Source: Bradyrhizobium diazoefficiens (GTDB lineage: Bacteria; Pseudomonadota; Alphaproteobacteria; Rhizobiales; Xanthobacteraceae). Taken from it: DNA of 64,000 bases. Made by a program: the position numbers and the translations under genes. The DNA lies in the NCBI RefSeq assembly GCF_016616425.1, contig NZ_CP067101.1, positions 5,952,001-6,016,000 on the forward strand, read 5' to 3'. The number at the start of each line of letters is the position of its first letter. Positions within the stretch are counted from its first letter, which is position 1. Positions 47,415 through 57,255 of this stretch are shown here, in pieces. Below the pieces are notes generated by a model, which was not told the origin of the DNA, ran no database searches, and saw only the letters and a program-made list of their open reading frames with translations.

Positions 47415-48422
47415 TCAGTCCCTCATCTCGCGTCCGGTCAGCCGTAAGAAGACATCCTCTAGGTTCGGCGGCCGCTGAAGCAGACGCAGCCCGGTCCGCC
47501 CACGCAGCCGCGCGAGCACCTGCTCTGGATCGGGCGCATAGCAAAAGAGCGTCTCACCGCTGATTTCGGTGCGTTGAGCGAGCGGCTTGACGAGTGCGCA
47601 GAGCTCGTTCGGGTCACCACCGTAGACCTCAATGACTGGGCAACCGATCTGTTCGTCGATCAATGTGTGTGGCGGCCCTTCGGCGATCTTGCGTCCTGCC
47701 TCGAGGACGCACAGGCGATCGCACAATCGCTCCGCCTCCTCCATGAAGTGCGTCGTCAAAAGGATGGTCTTGCCGCGCGACAGCAGCGCGCGCAGCCGCT
47801 CCCAAATCAAATGACGCGCATGCGGATCGAGCCCGGTGGTCGGCTCATCCAAGATAAGGATCTCCGGATCGTTGATGAGCGCCCGCGCCAGCGTCAGACG
47901 CCGCTTCATGCCGCCGGACAGTTCGGTCACCCGCGCATCTGCCTTGCTCTCAAGACGGGCAAACTCGAGAAGGGACGGCGTGATCTTCTCGACGTCCTTT
48001 GCTGTCATCCCGAAATAGCGCCCGAACACCAGCAGGTTTTCACGGACGGTGAACTCGAGATCAAGATTGTCGGCTTGTGGAACGACGCCGATGCGCTTGC
48101 GCGCCAATCGAGCGCGTGCCGGCACTTTCTCGCCGAGCACAGTTATCTTGCCAGCCTCGGGCGAGGACATACCGAGAATCAAACGCGCAATTGTGCTCTT
48201 GCCCGCGCCGTTCGGTCCCAACAGGCCGAAGCACTCTCCCGATGCTACCCTGAACGACAGCTGGTCGACGACCACCTTCTCGCCATAGGACTTTTTCACG
48301 GCCGAGAAGTCGATCGCAACATTCGACACGCGCTCAGCCCCCCTGTCAGCCGGCGTGACCGGCGCCGGTTCCATCGCGAGTGATCGCCTTGAGATTGGCG
48401 CTGCTTCGACGCCGCCGAGCAT
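47415..48422 (-). CDS. nodI: NodI, ATPase subunit of Nod-factor exporter
   Basis: The 335-residue ABC ATPase has Walker [14 protein letters not shown]-loop region [20 protein letters not shown], signature [16 protein letters not shown], Walker [13 protein letters not shown] and the H-switch [11 protein letters not shown]. The C-terminus [20 protein letters not shown] is diagnostic for NodI. Compared with B. japonicum NodI (306 residues) it has a longer N-terminus. ATG 48422 was kept because AAGGAAT precedes it, but translation from about 48326 (VSNVAIDF) would give the usual length. The gap to nodS is only 130 bases, so nodU, normally in between, is absent. Confidence 0.93.
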   Translation of the reverse strand: MLGGVEAAPISRRSLAMEPAPVTPADRGAERVSNVAIDFSAVKKSYGEKVVVDQLSFRVASGECFGLLGPNGAGKSTIARLILGMSSPEAGKITVLGEKVPARARLARKRIGVVPQADNLDLEFTVRENLLVFGRYFGMTAKDVEKITPSLLEFARLESKADARVTELSGGMKRRLTLARALINDPEILILDEPTTGLDPHARHLIWERLRALLSRGKTILLTTHFMEEAERLCDRLCVLEAGRKIAEGPPHTLIDEQIGCPVIEVYGGDPNELCALVKPLAQRTEISGETLFCYAPDPEQVLARLRGRTGLRLLQRPPNLEDVFLRLTGREMRD

Positions 48423-48552
48423 TTTTCTATTCCTTCTGCTACAATTGTCGGCGCGGCCGGCTCGCTGATTTCGCCTTCAACAGTCGCTATGCCATCCGTC
48501 TGCGATACGACCACTCTGACATAGCGATATGTCAGCCTGCAAAACGGATTGT

Positions 48553-49155
48553 TTATGCAGCCGGCCTCCGAAAGCTGGCGATCAAGCAATCTTCGTTATC
48601 CGGCTCACCTTGGCATTGGATACGCTCGACCTCGACCAGCGCTTCATTCAACATGGCGATGACCGTCTCTGCACCGGCCACGTGACCCCAGCGTCGGCAG
48701 ATATGGTCGCGCGCCGATCCGAACACCACAAGCCCGCCTGGCGCGAGCATTCCTGCCAAGTTGTCGACCGCTGCGCGCATCTCCAGCGTGTCACTGAGGT
48801 AATAGAGGACTTCTGCTACAACAATAAGGTCGAATCGCTCTGGTGGTGAAAAGTGTTGAAGGTCGGCGACTTTCCAGCCGATGTGTGACCATTTTTCCGT
48901 CCGGCGACGTGCGCGGCTAATAGCCTGCGGCACGACGTCGACGACCGTGAGCCGTTTGCAGTGAGGCGCGAGCATCTCGGTGAATGCGCCGGCAGCGCAC
49001 CCGACTTCCAACGCACTTGTGATGTTTTGGCGGGAGAGCGACATCCGAAGCATTTGCGTGTATCGCTTCCGCTCGAACGGATTCGCGTCCAGACGCCACG
49101 GATCATCGGCGACCAATTCTCGTTCCAGCAACTGATAGTTCTTGTCTAGGCTCAC
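48553..49155 (-). CDS. nodS: NodS, S-adenosylmethionine-dependent N-methyltransferase
   Basis: The 200-residue methyltransferase has motif I SALEVGCAAGAFTEMLAPHC, motif II KRLTVVDVVPQAISRARRRT and motif IV RFDLIVVAEVLYYLSDTLEM. The start MSLDKNYQLLERELVADDPW and LDANPFERKRYTQMLRMSLS match NodS of Bradyrhizobium and Azorhizobium. It methylates the free amine of the deacetylated non-reducing sugar made by NodB, before acylation by NodA. It lies 50 bases after nodC in the operon. Confidence 0.95.
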   Translation of the reverse strand: MSLDKNYQLLERELVADDPWRLDANPFERKRYTQMLRMSLSRQNITSALEVGCAAGAFTEMLAPHCKRLTVVDVVPQAISRARRRTEKWSHIGWKVADLQHFSPPERFDLIVVAEVLYYLSDTLEMRAAVDNLAGMLAPGGLVVFGSARDHICRRWGHVAGAETVIAMLNEALVEVERIQCQGEPDNEDCLIASFRRPAA

Positions 49156-49205
49156 GAGCTTCTCACCTCTTTGACGCGCACAGTTAGCCGTCGCCTCCAG
49201 GCCTG

Positions 49206-50540
49206 TCAGGTACCGTCAACGTCAAAAGCATGTGCACGTGTAGCCGTTTCGCCCATCGACGGTGCAATACCCGAATGGCCTGAGGCATCTAACCTGGCGC
49301 TCTGCCTCGGCGCGCTGGCCTGGCCTTCACCTGAATCCGGCATATTGGCGAACTTGCGCGACAACCAGTCGCTGTTGCTCAATGTACACAACGCATATGC
49401 CTTCACAGGAAGTAGCAGGAACATGCTGATCGGCTTATGCAGGGCGAAAGCGAGAAAGCGAAGCTGTCGGGTCCGAAATGCTGCCAGGCTGCAGCGAACC
49501 ATGGTCATGAACGCGATGATCAGCATTGTCGGCCACGGCACCTCGCTCGTAACTGCGATTTGCGCAAGCGCGGTCAGTATTGAAACGCCGAGCAGAAGCG
49601 GCAGGAGGTTCTGCCCGACAATGTCCAGCGTGATGTAGAAGTCGAGCCTTGGCAGCAGGGGTAGCGCAAGCCCCGTGTCCCGGAAGGTACTGCGTGCCCA
49701 CCGCAATTGTTGACGCAGATATGGCACCAGCCTATCCGGAACGACGGTTGCTGCGATCGCGTCAGGAACGTACTCAGTTCGAAATCCGGCCGCGAGCATC
49801 AGGATCGTGAGATGGCGATCCTCGCCGAAGTCGCTTGGCTTTCCTCGAAAATACTGCGTCTCGTACTCGTGAAGGACCAAATTGAGCGCCGATCGGCGAT
49901 ACATGGCGCACGGGCCGCAGCAACACAAGACGGCTCCGAAGCGAGCTTCCGCCAAACGCTCTTCATTACAGGCCAGCCAGTACTCCATATCTATCAGCCT
50001 GGTCAGCCAAGTGCCGCTTCGATTGCTGGCTGTGAGCTGCCCCATGACAGCGCCAACCGCTGGATCTTGCATCTTCCGTACAAGCCTGGTCACCACGTCG
50101 ACGGCGATGGTCGTATCGGAATCGACATTGAGAACCAGATCGCCGGACGAGCGGTGCAGCGCTGCAATTTGCGCTTTGCGCTTGCCAACATTCTTTCCCA
50201 GCCACATGAAGTTGAACCGTGGATCATCTGCATAGGTGTCCTGCACGGGCCACAGGTATCTACGATTGTCCGAGCCGTCATCGACTACGTATACCCGCAC
50301 CTGCCCTTCGTAGTCTTGGCTTGCGATCGACTCCAGGCACGCCGACAGCGTGCGCGGGTCTTCATTAAAGCAGGGCACGATCACATCGACGCTCGGCAGC
50401 GGGTCCGTCTCTGAAGCGTAGTCGGTCGGGGTCGGCACCTGTGTTCGGAGCGCGTTGAGGGTCTGCACGCTCCTGTAGATGGCGGACAGCAGCGCATAGG
50501 ACGACACGGCGACAATGCTTGATGTTGCAAGCAGATTCAT
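49206..50540 (-). CDS. nodC: NodC, chitooligosaccharide synthase (GT2)
   Basis: The 444-residue processive beta-1,4-N-acetylglucosaminyltransferase has an N-terminal TM, a GT2 domain (VDVIVPCFNEDPRTLSACLE, the metal-binding VDSD, the base FGEDRHLT and the product-binding QLRWARSTF) and C-terminal TMs. It polymerises UDP-GlcNAc into the Nod-factor backbone at the inner membrane. The length is between S. meliloti (426) and B. japonicum (485) NodC; the last 40 residues are polar and low in complexity. It begins 15 bases after the nodB stop. Confidence 0.95.
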   Translation of the reverse strand: MNLLATSSIVAVSSYALLSAIYRSVQTLNALRTQVPTPTDYASETDPLPSVDVIVPCFNEDPRTLSACLESIASQDYEGQVRVYVVDDGSDNRRYLWPVQDTYADDPRFNFMWLGKNVGKRKAQIAALHRSSGDLVLNVDSDTTIAVDVVTRLVRKMQDPAVGAVMGQLTASNRSGTWLTRLIDMEYWLACNEERLAEARFGAVLCCCGPCAMYRRSALNLVLHEYETQYFRGKPSDFGEDRHLTILMLAAGFRTEYVPDAIAATVVPDRLVPYLRQQLRWARSTFRDTGLALPLLPRLDFYITLDIVGQNLLPLLLGVSILTALAQIAVTSEVPWPTMLIIAFMTMVRCSLAAFRTRQLRFLAFALHKPISMFLLLPVKAYALCTLSNSDWLSRKFANMPDSGEGQASAPRQSARLDASGHSGIAPSMGETATRAHAFDVDGT

Positions 50541-50555
50541 GGGGGCAGCTCTTTT

Positions 50556-51212
50556 TCAATGGGATTGAGGAAGTGAGCAGATGGCGAACCCTTGCTCGCC
50601 CAATGCCGGAATAAGCCGGGAAAGCGCCTCGAGAGTCTGATCGCGACCGCAATCGATGCCTTGTTCGCGCTCGACGGGAGGACATCCGTCGTGCAAGAGC
50701 ACAACAGCACCGGGCAGAACTGACGCCAGCACTGCGTCAACAATCGCCGAAACCCCGGGACGGGACCAGTCTCTCGGGTCTACGGACCAGTGCAAGGGAG
50801 CCAGTCCGGCTTTGGTTGACATCGTGAATACCTGGTCAGTCCAGATGCCATACGGAGCACGTATGTGCCGCAGTGGCGCCTCGGGACAGACCGTCCTGAT
50901 GACGTCGCTCGCCGACTGAATCTCATGTTGCACCTCAGCTGGTTCGCATCTGGAGAGATCGGGATGGGTCATCGTGTGGTTTCCGACTTCATGCCCTGCC
51001 GCGATTATTCGTTGGAGCAGCTTCGGGTGAGCTGCCGCGCACGCCCCGATGACGAAGAAAGTCGCCGGCACCCCGTGCTCGGCGAGAACGTCAAGGATAG
51101 CAGCCGTCCAGCGTGGATCCGGACCGTCGTCAAAGGTCAGATAAACGTTACGATCTCCGGTAGCGCTAACGCGCACGCTTCGCGCTTCCGACAAGCCGCC
51201 GAGACAGGTCAC
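50556..51212 (-). CDS. nodB: NodB, chitooligosaccharide deacetylase
   Basis: From the GTG that overlaps the nodA stop (GTGA) the protein has 218 residues, the usual NodB length; an ATG further upstream would overlap nodA by 45 bases. NodB/CE4 motifs are all present: [13 protein letters not shown] (metal Asp and base), [16 protein letters not shown] (the two metal His), RAPYG and the C-terminal VLLHDGCP. It removes one acetyl group from the non-reducing end of the chitin oligomer. Confidence 0.95.
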   Translation of the reverse strand: MTCLGGLSEARSVRVSATGDRNVYLTFDDGPDPRWTAAILDVLAEHGVPATFFVIGACAAAHPKLLQRIIAAGHEVGNHTMTHPDLSRCEPAEVQHEIQSASDVIRTVCPEAPLRHIRAPYGIWTDQVFTMSTKAGLAPLHWSVDPRDWSRPGVSAIVDAVLASVLPGAVVLLHDGCPPVEREQGIDCGRDQTLEALSRLIPALGEQGFAICSLPQSH

Positions 51213-51844
51213 AGCTCTGGCCCGTTCCGATCGATCATGGTCCCGGCCGGCCATTCGCTTATCGGACGTCCGATTGGGAAGACCAGAACCACCAAGTCGT
51301 GGTCGGTACGGGTCGGCGGCAGGTCCAGATGAATATCCGGCCGAGTTGAACGCACGCTCACTCCCGGCAAAATCGTTGCGAGACCCTGACGGCCAACCAG
51401 CTTGGTCACATGCTTCTGTAATGCCTGCCGTACGGCCCCAAAGCCAAACGGAACGCCTAGCTGCTGCAGCAGCGGATACATCACCCGCATTGAGTGCGTG
51501 ATCCCCAGCCCCTCCAGATCCGGACGTACGCCATACAATCCCAGCTCGGCCACGAGCAGGTCGACCTCTCCGACTTTAATGAAGCGGCGGAGTGCGCTGA
51601 TGTGAGCTGCTATGCCGTTTGCATCGTAGCCGATGACACGAAGCTCAGGCCTTGCGCCGGCCCAGCTTCGTCCGCCTTCGAACGGTTTTGCATTGAATTC
51701 ACCGGTGGGCCCGTATGTCTTGCGAAAGAACTCGGACAGTTCGATGTGTTCGGCAAGTTCCAGCTCGTTTTCCCAGCACACCCTCCACCGCACTTTGGAG
51801 TGCGTGGAGAACACTCCTGTATCGTTCGATATGGCAATGTTCAT
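51209..51844 (-). CDS. nodA: NodA, N-acyltransferase
   Basis: The 211-residue NodA begins [20 protein letters not shown] with the typical [20 protein letters not shown] and [23 protein letters not shown] 51844 was chosen over 51892 because it gives the family N-terminus and length. NodA transfers a fatty acyl chain from acyl-ACP to the amine exposed by NodB. The nod box lies about 430 bases upstream, with room for a short gene in between. Confidence 0.95.
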   Translation of the reverse strand: MNIAISNDTGVFSTHSKVRWRVCWENELELAEHIELSEFFRKTYGPTGEFNAKPFEGGRSWAGARPELRVIGYDANGIAAHISALRRFIKVGEVDLLVAELGLYGVRPDLEGLGITHSMRVMYPLLQQLGVPFGFGAVRQALQKHVTKLVGRQGLATILPGVSVRSTRPDIHLDLPPTRTDHDLVVLVFPIGRPISEWPAGTMIDRNGPEL

Positions 51845-51897
51845 GGCGGTCCCCGCTGCGACGTTCGATATCTGATCTGGCATTTTATGCACGCGAG

Positions 51898-52110
51898 TTA
51901 CTCATTCCCGCCGGGCGCATTCATGAGCCAACGGGACACGTCGGCGCGCGTTGCCCGGTGCCCGCCGTTCGGAGGAGCCGCGTTCACAATGGAGATGACA
52001 TTGATGAGCGGCGCCATTCGCATGAGATCGGGCGGATATTTCAGCACCGCTTTGGGCAGATCGCCTTCGAGCCGCGATCCACTTGGACGCGTCGCCAGCG
52101 CGCCTGACAT
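51898..52110 (-). CDS. Short nodK/nodY-position protein
   Basis: The 70-residue frame contains [20 protein letters not shown] and [20 protein letters not shown], which look like genuine protein. It occupies the place between nod box and nodA where bradyrhizobia carry nodK or nodY, genes of unknown function. The N-terminal 20 residues are less convincing and the frame is open for about 20 codons upstream of the ATG without another ATG. The name is inferred from position only. Confidence 0.45.
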   Translation of the reverse strand: MSGALATRPSGSRLEGDLPKAVLKYPPDLMRMAPLINVISIVNAAPPNGGHRATRADVSRWLMNAPGGNE

Positions 52111-52271
52111 CCGTGCGCGGGCCGAGGAACGGCGGGGTCGCGGTGGACATGCGTCGCGGTGGATGCTTAGAGCACGCTAGACAATCCCTCACGGGGCTGG
52201 GGCAACGATTAATAATCATTGTGGTACGCCTGACTCCGATCCGACGTTTTTGGTATCCCGCACCGCACCAA

Positions 52272-52319
52272 ATTGGTAAAATCGATTGTTTCTATGGTAG
52301 CCATCCACGAATTGGATAC
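52272..52319 (-). promoter_or_regulatory. nod box of the nodABCSIJH operon (shared with nodD1)
   Basis: On the minus strand the site reads ATCCAATTCGTGGATGG, a spacer, then AACAATCGATTTTACCAA, a near-consensus nod box. It faces nodA and ends eight bases before the nodD1 ATG, so NodD1 would both activate the operon and affect its own gene. Confidence 0.93.
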
Positions 52320-52327
52320 TTCCCACG

Positions 52328-53293
52328 ATGCGTTTCAAAGGGCTTGATCTGAACCTTCTCGTGGCGCTCGACGCTCTGATGACGGAGCGCAACCTCACCG
52401 CGGCTGCGCGCAGAATCAACCTGAGCCAGCCGGCTATGAGCGCCGCGGTGGGCCGTTTGCGATCCTACTTTCGCGACGATCTATTTGCGATGAGAGGCCG
52501 AGAACTCGTCCTGACCCCACGCGCTGAAGGACTCGCCGGCCCAATTCGCGAAGCCCTGCTGCACATCCAGCTCTCCATCATTTCGCGGGATGCGTTCAAT
52601 CCAGCTCTATCGGATCGCCGGTTCAGGATCGGCGTTTCCGACTTCGTCATGGTCGTGTTTTTTCAGGCCATCGTGGAGAGGGTCGCACGAGAAGCTCCAG
52701 ATGTGGCGTTCGAATTTCTGCCGCTCGCCGACGACCCCGATGAGCTTCTCCAGCGCGGTGAGATTGACTTCCTTATCTTGCCGGAAATGTACATGTCGCG
52801 CTCCCATCCAAGAGCGACGCTGTTCGAGGAGAAACTCGTATGCGTGGGCTGCCGGACCAACAAGCAGCTCTCACGCAAGCTGACGTTCGAGAAATACATG
52901 TCGATGGGACACGTGGCAGCCAAATTCGGGCGTACGCGAAGGCCTTCGATCGAGGAATGGTTCTTGATTGAGCACGGTCTCAAGCGACGCCTCGAGGTCG
53001 TCGTGCAGAGCTTCAGCATGATTCCGCCCATGCTCCTGGGCACTGGTCGTGTAGGCACGATGCCATCGTTGCTCGCCAGGCATTTCGGAAAGACGATGCC
53101 CCTGCGGATCGTCGATCTTCCGCTGCCCATTCCGTCTTTCAGCGAGGCGGTCCAATGGCCGGCCCTTCACAATACCGATCCGGCAAGCATCTGGATGCGG
53201 ACAATATTATTGGAGCAAGCCTCGCGCATGCCTTCGGCGCGCGCGACTGCAGCAACTCGCAAGGCCATGGTAGAGTATTCGCCTTCCAAGTGA
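52328..53293 (+). CDS. nodD1: NodD1, LysR-type flavonoid-responsive activator
   Basis: The 321-residue protein begins [20 protein letters not shown] with the helix-turn-helix [20 protein letters not shown] and a full effector domain ending [20 protein letters not shown]. It is transcribed divergently from nodA over the shared nod box, the position of nodD1 in Bradyrhizobium. The C-terminal tail [19 protein letters not shown] is absent from the second NodD (21829-22737). It binds nod boxes and activates with (iso)flavonoids. Confidence 0.95.
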   Translation: MRFKGLDLNLLVALDALMTERNLTAAARRINLSQPAMSAAVGRLRSYFRDDLFAMRGRELVLTPRAEGLAGPIREALLHIQLSIISRDAFNPALSDRRFRIGVSDFVMVVFFQAIVERVAREAPDVAFEFLPLADDPDELLQRGEIDFLILPEMYMSRSHPRATLFEEKLVCVGCRTNKQLSRKLTFEKYMSMGHVAAKFGRTRRPSIEEWFLIEHGLKRRLEVVVQSFSMIPPMLLGTGRVGTMPSLLARHFGKTMPLRIVDLPLPIPSFSEAVQWPALHNTDPASIWMRTILLEQASRMPSARATAATRKAMVEYSPSK

Positions 53294-54303
53294 ATGGAAG
53301 ATTATTTCGCAGTTCAGATGTCAGCTGAAAGCCATCTGCTGGTGAACAGCTGCGTAAGGACTCGAACTTTCTTCTATGGCACGTTCGCGTTTGACAATTT
53401 TGATCCGCGATGACGGCTGTGCGTGATGCCGGAACAAGAGCGAATGGCTGAACGAATGCGACGACACTCGGCCGCTGATGGTGCCAAGCGTGCTGCCTCG
53501 AAGTCACTTTCGCCGCCCCGAAAGTTTGACGACGCCTCACTTTGATGGTAGCGGCGCACTCCTGCCAGTTTCATCGCCATGCAACGTGTCGTCCGCGAGC
53601 GCTTCGAGCAAAGAGCCAAGATGCTTATCTCTCGCTGTGCTGATCGATGCCGATGATGGCCTGCTAGCGGATCAATTGGCACGATCGGCAAGGCGCAATG
53701 TGCGGCCGATTCAGATGTCAAATACGTCGAGGGGGTGCACGGATGTGCAAGTCGAGCTTGTTACAGACCTGTTATACGAAAACGGTCTCGCGCCTGCGGC
53801 AGCCGGAGTCATCCCTCAACTCACCACCGCGCGGACGTCAGCAGGCAGCTCGGCCCAGGTATCCGAAGGGCCACCGGATAATAGCGCAGAGCCATTGGCC
53901 GCTCGCGCAAAAGAGCGCCGGCTCTCCCTCAGTGACGTACCGCAAGCGAGCCGCTCTCAAGCGTCGTTCCCGCTTGCCATGGCCGGGCCATCTATAATCC
54001 TGCCGCATCTCCGGCGGTCCCTCGCGGTGATCGTTCAGGCGCCGCGGTGCTCTGACCCGAACAGCTCGACGTCAGTTTCGCACACAGTCAGCTGTGGATT
54101 CCGCAGAGCATTCGATTGCCTAGATTCGCCTGGCATCGGCTCCCTGGCGTTCAGGCAAGGCAACGTCGATCGCTGTTGCACAACCGCGTCACTTGAGCGC
54201 TTATCGCGCCTTCCTCGATGAACGCCGCCGATCTGTCGTCTTTTCGCCCAACGGCGCAGTCAAGCGCCTCGGCCACCTAACACGATCACAAACACGGAGC
54301 CGA
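53294..54303. other. 1 kb between nodD1 and a small conserved gene; no gene recognised
   Basis: A plus-strand frame (53478-54221) is long, but its translation has no domain and a shadow-like composition. No tts box or nod box was found. Confidence 0.4.
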
Positions 54304-54582
54304 ATGTTGCTGCAGAATAGTGGTGTCTACGATCCGGAAGATCTCACGGTCCTCGGCGCGATCTTTGATAAAGCCATCGCGTCGCTGCCGGCAAGTATGC
54401 GAACGCCCGAAAACCGGATCACAATCGCCAAACTTGTTCTGGAGCGTACAGCAACAAGCCAATGCGGTTTGGCGTCCCTTATGCTCTTGCTCGACGTCCT
54501 ACCATCTGCCGACTCGCTTGAGCGGCGATCTGAGGAGAGCCAGCCTGCTTGCGCCAGAATGGACGACTGTTCAACCAGCTGA
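54304..54582 (+). CDS. Small protein (92 aa), function unknown
   Basis: The core GVYDPEDLTVLGAIFDKAIA and SLPASMRTPENRITIAKLVL reads as a compact helical protein of a kind seen repeatedly in Bradyrhizobium genomes. ATG 54304 gives MLLQNSGVYDPEDL; the longer frame from 54193 adds only Arg-rich sequence. The last 20 residues look less conserved. It is 56 bases upstream of nolA on the same strand, but nolA has its own promoter. Confidence 0.6.
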   Translation: MLLQNSGVYDPEDLTVLGAIFDKAIASLPASMRTPENRITIAKLVLERTATSQCGLASLMLLLDVLPSADSLERRSEESQPACARMDDCSTS

Positions 54583-54592
54583 TTCAAGTAGC

Positions 54593-54623
54593 TTGATTCT
54601 CACGTGACGTCAGGTTGTAGGCT
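54593..54623 (+). promoter_or_regulatory. MerR-type promoter of nolA
   Basis: TTGATT (54593-54598) and TAGGCT (54618-54623) are separated by 19 bp, the long spacer typical of MerR-family-regulated promoters. The spacer carries ACGTGACGTCAGGTTG. A second promoter of the same design with 15 of 19 identical spacer bases occurs at 55514-55544. NolA is the obvious candidate regulator. Confidence 0.7.
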
Positions 54624-54638
54624 TGCCAATTGAACATC

Positions 54639-55349
54639 ATGATCAAAGCTACACCACGACGGCGTCGATGGCGCATTGGAGAACTTGCGGAGGCTACCGG
54701 GGTCACGGTACGCACGCTGCATCACTACGAGCACACGGGTCTGCTCAGTGCGTCCGAACGCACGGACGGCGGCCACCGAATGTACGAACGCGAAAGCATC
54801 CAACGAGTGTCGCAAATTCGCGCACTGCGCGAGCTTGGCTTCTCGCTGAATGATATTCGCACAGCAATGGGGGGAAAGACGTCACTTACTGACCTCCTGC
54901 GCAAGCATTTGGAGCAAATTGAACTTCAGGTCACGCGCACGACCCAGTTGCGCGATCGTTTGCGGAACATGACGACGGACTCTGACACGCAAGTCAGCGT
55001 GCATGAGCTGCCTGCCGCTCTGAATGCGGCTTCGCGCGCTGAAGCACGCCCCCAGACTCCGCCATGCACGTGCGCGCTCGGCGTTGAGCGAGAGGAGCGC
55101 TGGCGAAAGATCCGGGATGAGTTGCGCGATTGTGTCGATCGTGGCGAGCACCCTTGCAGCGAGCGGGCTGCTGCCGTGGCGCTCAAGGCGCGCTCGCTCA
55201 TTACAGAAATCGCGGGGACTGACCCGGCGGCTTCAACCATGCTCAAAGTTCTTGCGCGACTGAGCACGCCACGCAACCTGGCCGGCTGGAACCACAGCTT
55301 GATGCAATATCTCGATCTCGCCATGGCCGCACTGCAGGATAGGAAATAA
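54639..55349 (+). CDS. nolA: NolA, MerR-family genotype-specific nodulation regulator
   Basis: The 236-residue protein matches Bradyrhizobium NolA: the MerR helix-turn-helix RRWRIGELAEATGVTVRTLH and HYEHTGLLSASERTDGGHRM, a wing, then LRKHLEQIELQVTRTTQLRD as dimer helix and a Cys-containing effector region (TPPCTCALGVEREERW). The first ATG (54639) is used; a TTG three codons earlier is possible. In B. japonicum alternative starts give three NolA forms that limit nodulation and help activate nodD2; an internal Met occurs at a comparable place (RNMTTDSDTQV). Confidence 0.93.
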   Translation: MIKATPRRRRWRIGELAEATGVTVRTLHHYEHTGLLSASERTDGGHRMYERESIQRVSQIRALRELGFSLNDIRTAMGGKTSLTDLLRKHLEQIELQVTRTTQLRDRLRNMTTDSDTQVSVHELPAALNAASRAEARPQTPPCTCALGVEREERWRKIRDELRDCVDRGEHPCSERAAAVALKARSLITEIAGTDPAASTMLKVLARLSTPRNLAGWNHSLMQYLDLAMAALQDRK

Positions 55350-55513
55350 CGCATCCGCCGATCTAGGTGCGTCCTTCATTCAATGATTGGCGGCCGAAGG
55401 CCGCGGATGCTGCGTTTCCGGCTCGGCCATTTCGTGCCTTCCCACCGACGTAGCGCTGTCGCTCCTTCCACGAGAACGACTCACGCCCGTCGAGATGCGT
55501 ATCTCGAACGGAC

Positions 55514-55544
55514 TTGAATCGGACGTAACGTCAGATTGTAAGAT
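55514..55544 (+). promoter_or_regulatory. Second NolA-type promoter
   Basis: TTGAAT (55514-55519), a 19-bp spacer holding ACGTAACGTCAGATTG, and TAAGAT (55539-55544). It differs from the nolA promoter spacer at only four of 19 positions. It points at the frame 55656-55943 and the ABC binding-protein gene. Confidence 0.65.
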
Positions 55545-55655
55545 TGACTCTGCTGGCGCGGGGACGCTCTCAAGTGCGTTGGTTGCCCCTCGCCCCGCAC
55601 GCCTGGTCTTCCAAGGTGCGCGCTCTCGATGTTCGCAAAGCAATGAAGGGGCGTT

Positions 55656-55943
55656 ATGGCGCTACCAGAGTCTGATCAGCGCGGATTCGTTTGCGCCGAG
55701 CGCGAGTGTGGTCCGAGCCAGCTTTCCTCTGACCCTGCCCGAGTGCCGGTCGGAAGAACGGATCCTTGCGGCATAGTTCGTCAATCTTTCACTCACCGCG
55801 GCGCGCGCGCGAGCACCGGGGCGGAGAACGGCTCCCGGCAAGGGCCTCCGGTCCCACGGCTATCGTTGTGCGACGCCTCAGCAAAAGTAAATAAGTCCAG
55901 GCAAAGCCGGTCGCAAACTCAAACCCATATGGGGAGCTCATAA
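55656..55943 (+). CDS. Possible 95-aa leader-like protein, unknown
   Basis: The frame starts after AAGGGG and begins MALPESDQRGFVCAERECGP; its TAA overlaps the ATG of the binding-protein gene (TAATG). That overlap and its position downstream of the NolA-type promoter make it worth listing, but the rest of the sequence is low in coding character, so it may be chance. Confidence 0.3.
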   Translation: MALPESDQRGFVCAERECGPSQLSSDPARVPVGRTDPCGIVRQSFTHRGARASTGAENGSRQGPPVPRLSLCDASAKVNKSRQSRSQTQTHMGSS

Positions 55944-57046
55944 TGTCAATCCATCGCGCCATTTCTCTCGCAGCGATTCAACTCCTTGCTTTGATGTCCG
56001 TTGCATCTGCGGCCGAGATCAGTATTGCTGTGGCAGGACCGATGACGGGAAGCAATGCTGCGCTGGGAGCGCAGCTGCGAGACGGTGCCGCTGCCGCCGT
56101 CGATGATTTGAATGCGTCAGGACTCCTTCCAGGAACGAAGGTCGTGTTGAGCATCGCCGACGACGCGTGCGATCCCAAGCAGGCCGTCATAGTCGCCAAT
56201 CGGCTTGCAACAGATCAGGTCAAGTTGGTCGTTGGCCACTTTTGTTCGTCCTCGTCGATACCGGCGTCCAACGTTTACGACGAGGCGCAACTTGTTCAGA
56301 TATCGCCCGGATCCACCAATCCCGCGCTCACCGAGCGTGGCATCAAATCCCTATTTCGCATCTGTGGCCGCGACGACCAGCAAGGTGTCGTGGCGGCCGA
56401 ATATATCCACCGGCACTTCCCCAGCACCAAGATTGCCGTACTCGACGACAGGAGCACCGCTGGCAAAGGCATTGCCGATGTCGTCGCCAATCATCTTCGC
56501 GAGCTAGGAATGTCGGATGTGAAGCGACAAAGTTATGCGGCCGGGGAAAAGGACTACACCGCCCTGGTTTCGAGGATGAAGGCGGACGGGATCAAGCTTG
56601 CCTACATCGGCGGCTACTACAATGAGATCGGGCTGATCGTGCGTCAGGCCTCAGACGCAGGTGCAGATATGACCGTGATGGCCAATGATCCGCTGATGAC
56701 CCACGATTTTGCGATGATCGCGGGCAAAGCCGGAAACGGAACACTATTCACCTTTATGCCGGATCCGACCAAGAATGTTGACGCGGCGAGCGTCGTGGCA
56801 CGGCTCAAGGCCTCCAACCGTTCTGCAGAAGGTTACTCGCTTTACGCCTATGCTGCTGTGCAGGCATGGGCGCAAGCCGCAAAACGCGCGGGCACTTTTG
56901 ATTCGTTGAAAGTGGCAGCTGCGCTTCATTCGCAGCCAATCGACACTGTGATCGGGGTCGTCCGGTTCGACGCCAAGGGAGACAATTCGGCTCCCGGGTT
57001 CATTGTCTACCGTTGGCAAGACAACATCGTCGAACAGGCCGAGTGA
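55943..57046 (+). CDS. Branched-chain amino acid-type ABC transporter periplasmic binding protein
   Basis: The 367-residue protein has a signal peptide (ISLAAIQLLALMSVASAAE) and the LivJ/LivK fold: IAVAGPMTGSNAALGAQLRD, the hinge VVGHFCSSSSIPASNVYDEA and SPGSTNPALTERGIKSLFRI, which is highly typical of Leu/Ile/Val or related amino-acid receptors. GGGGAG precedes the ATG. No permease or ATPase gene lies nearby, so it would have to work with a transporter encoded elsewhere. The NolA-type promoter 400 bases upstream suggests symbiotic control. Confidence 0.92.
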   Translation: MSIHRAISLAAIQLLALMSVASAAEISIAVAGPMTGSNAALGAQLRDGAAAAVDDLNASGLLPGTKVVLSIADDACDPKQAVIVANRLATDQVKLVVGHFCSSSSIPASNVYDEAQLVQISPGSTNPALTERGIKSLFRICGRDDQQGVVAAEYIHRHFPSTKIAVLDDRSTAGKGIADVVANHLRELGMSDVKRQSYAAGEKDYTALVSRMKADGIKLAYIGGYYNEIGLIVRQASDAGADMTVMANDPLMTHDFAMIAGKAGNGTLFTFMPDPTKNVDAASVVARLKASNRSAEGYSLYAYAAVQAWAQAAKRAGTFDSLKVAAALHSQPIDTVIGVVRFDAKGDNSAPGFIVYRWQDNIVEQAE

Positions 57047-57255
57047 ATTGACCGCAATTCGTCACGGCTCGATGGGTCCGTTCAGCCGCTCCATGCACTG
57101 ATGCATCTGTCAAGGGGACGGGCGCACTGCTCGTGATCTTCGCACCCGTAAAAGGACTCCCTCAGAAATCTCGATAGTCGATCCAGCTGGTCAGCTGGTG
57201 CGGTTTTCCGCGCTTGTTGACCTGGGCTGCACCACACCAAAACGGAGGCTCTCCA

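Noticed and set aside
53308..53335. Possible tts box (GTCAGCTGAAAGC) after nodD1
   Set aside because: The internal spacing is shorter than the tts consensus, and no type III gene is nearby.
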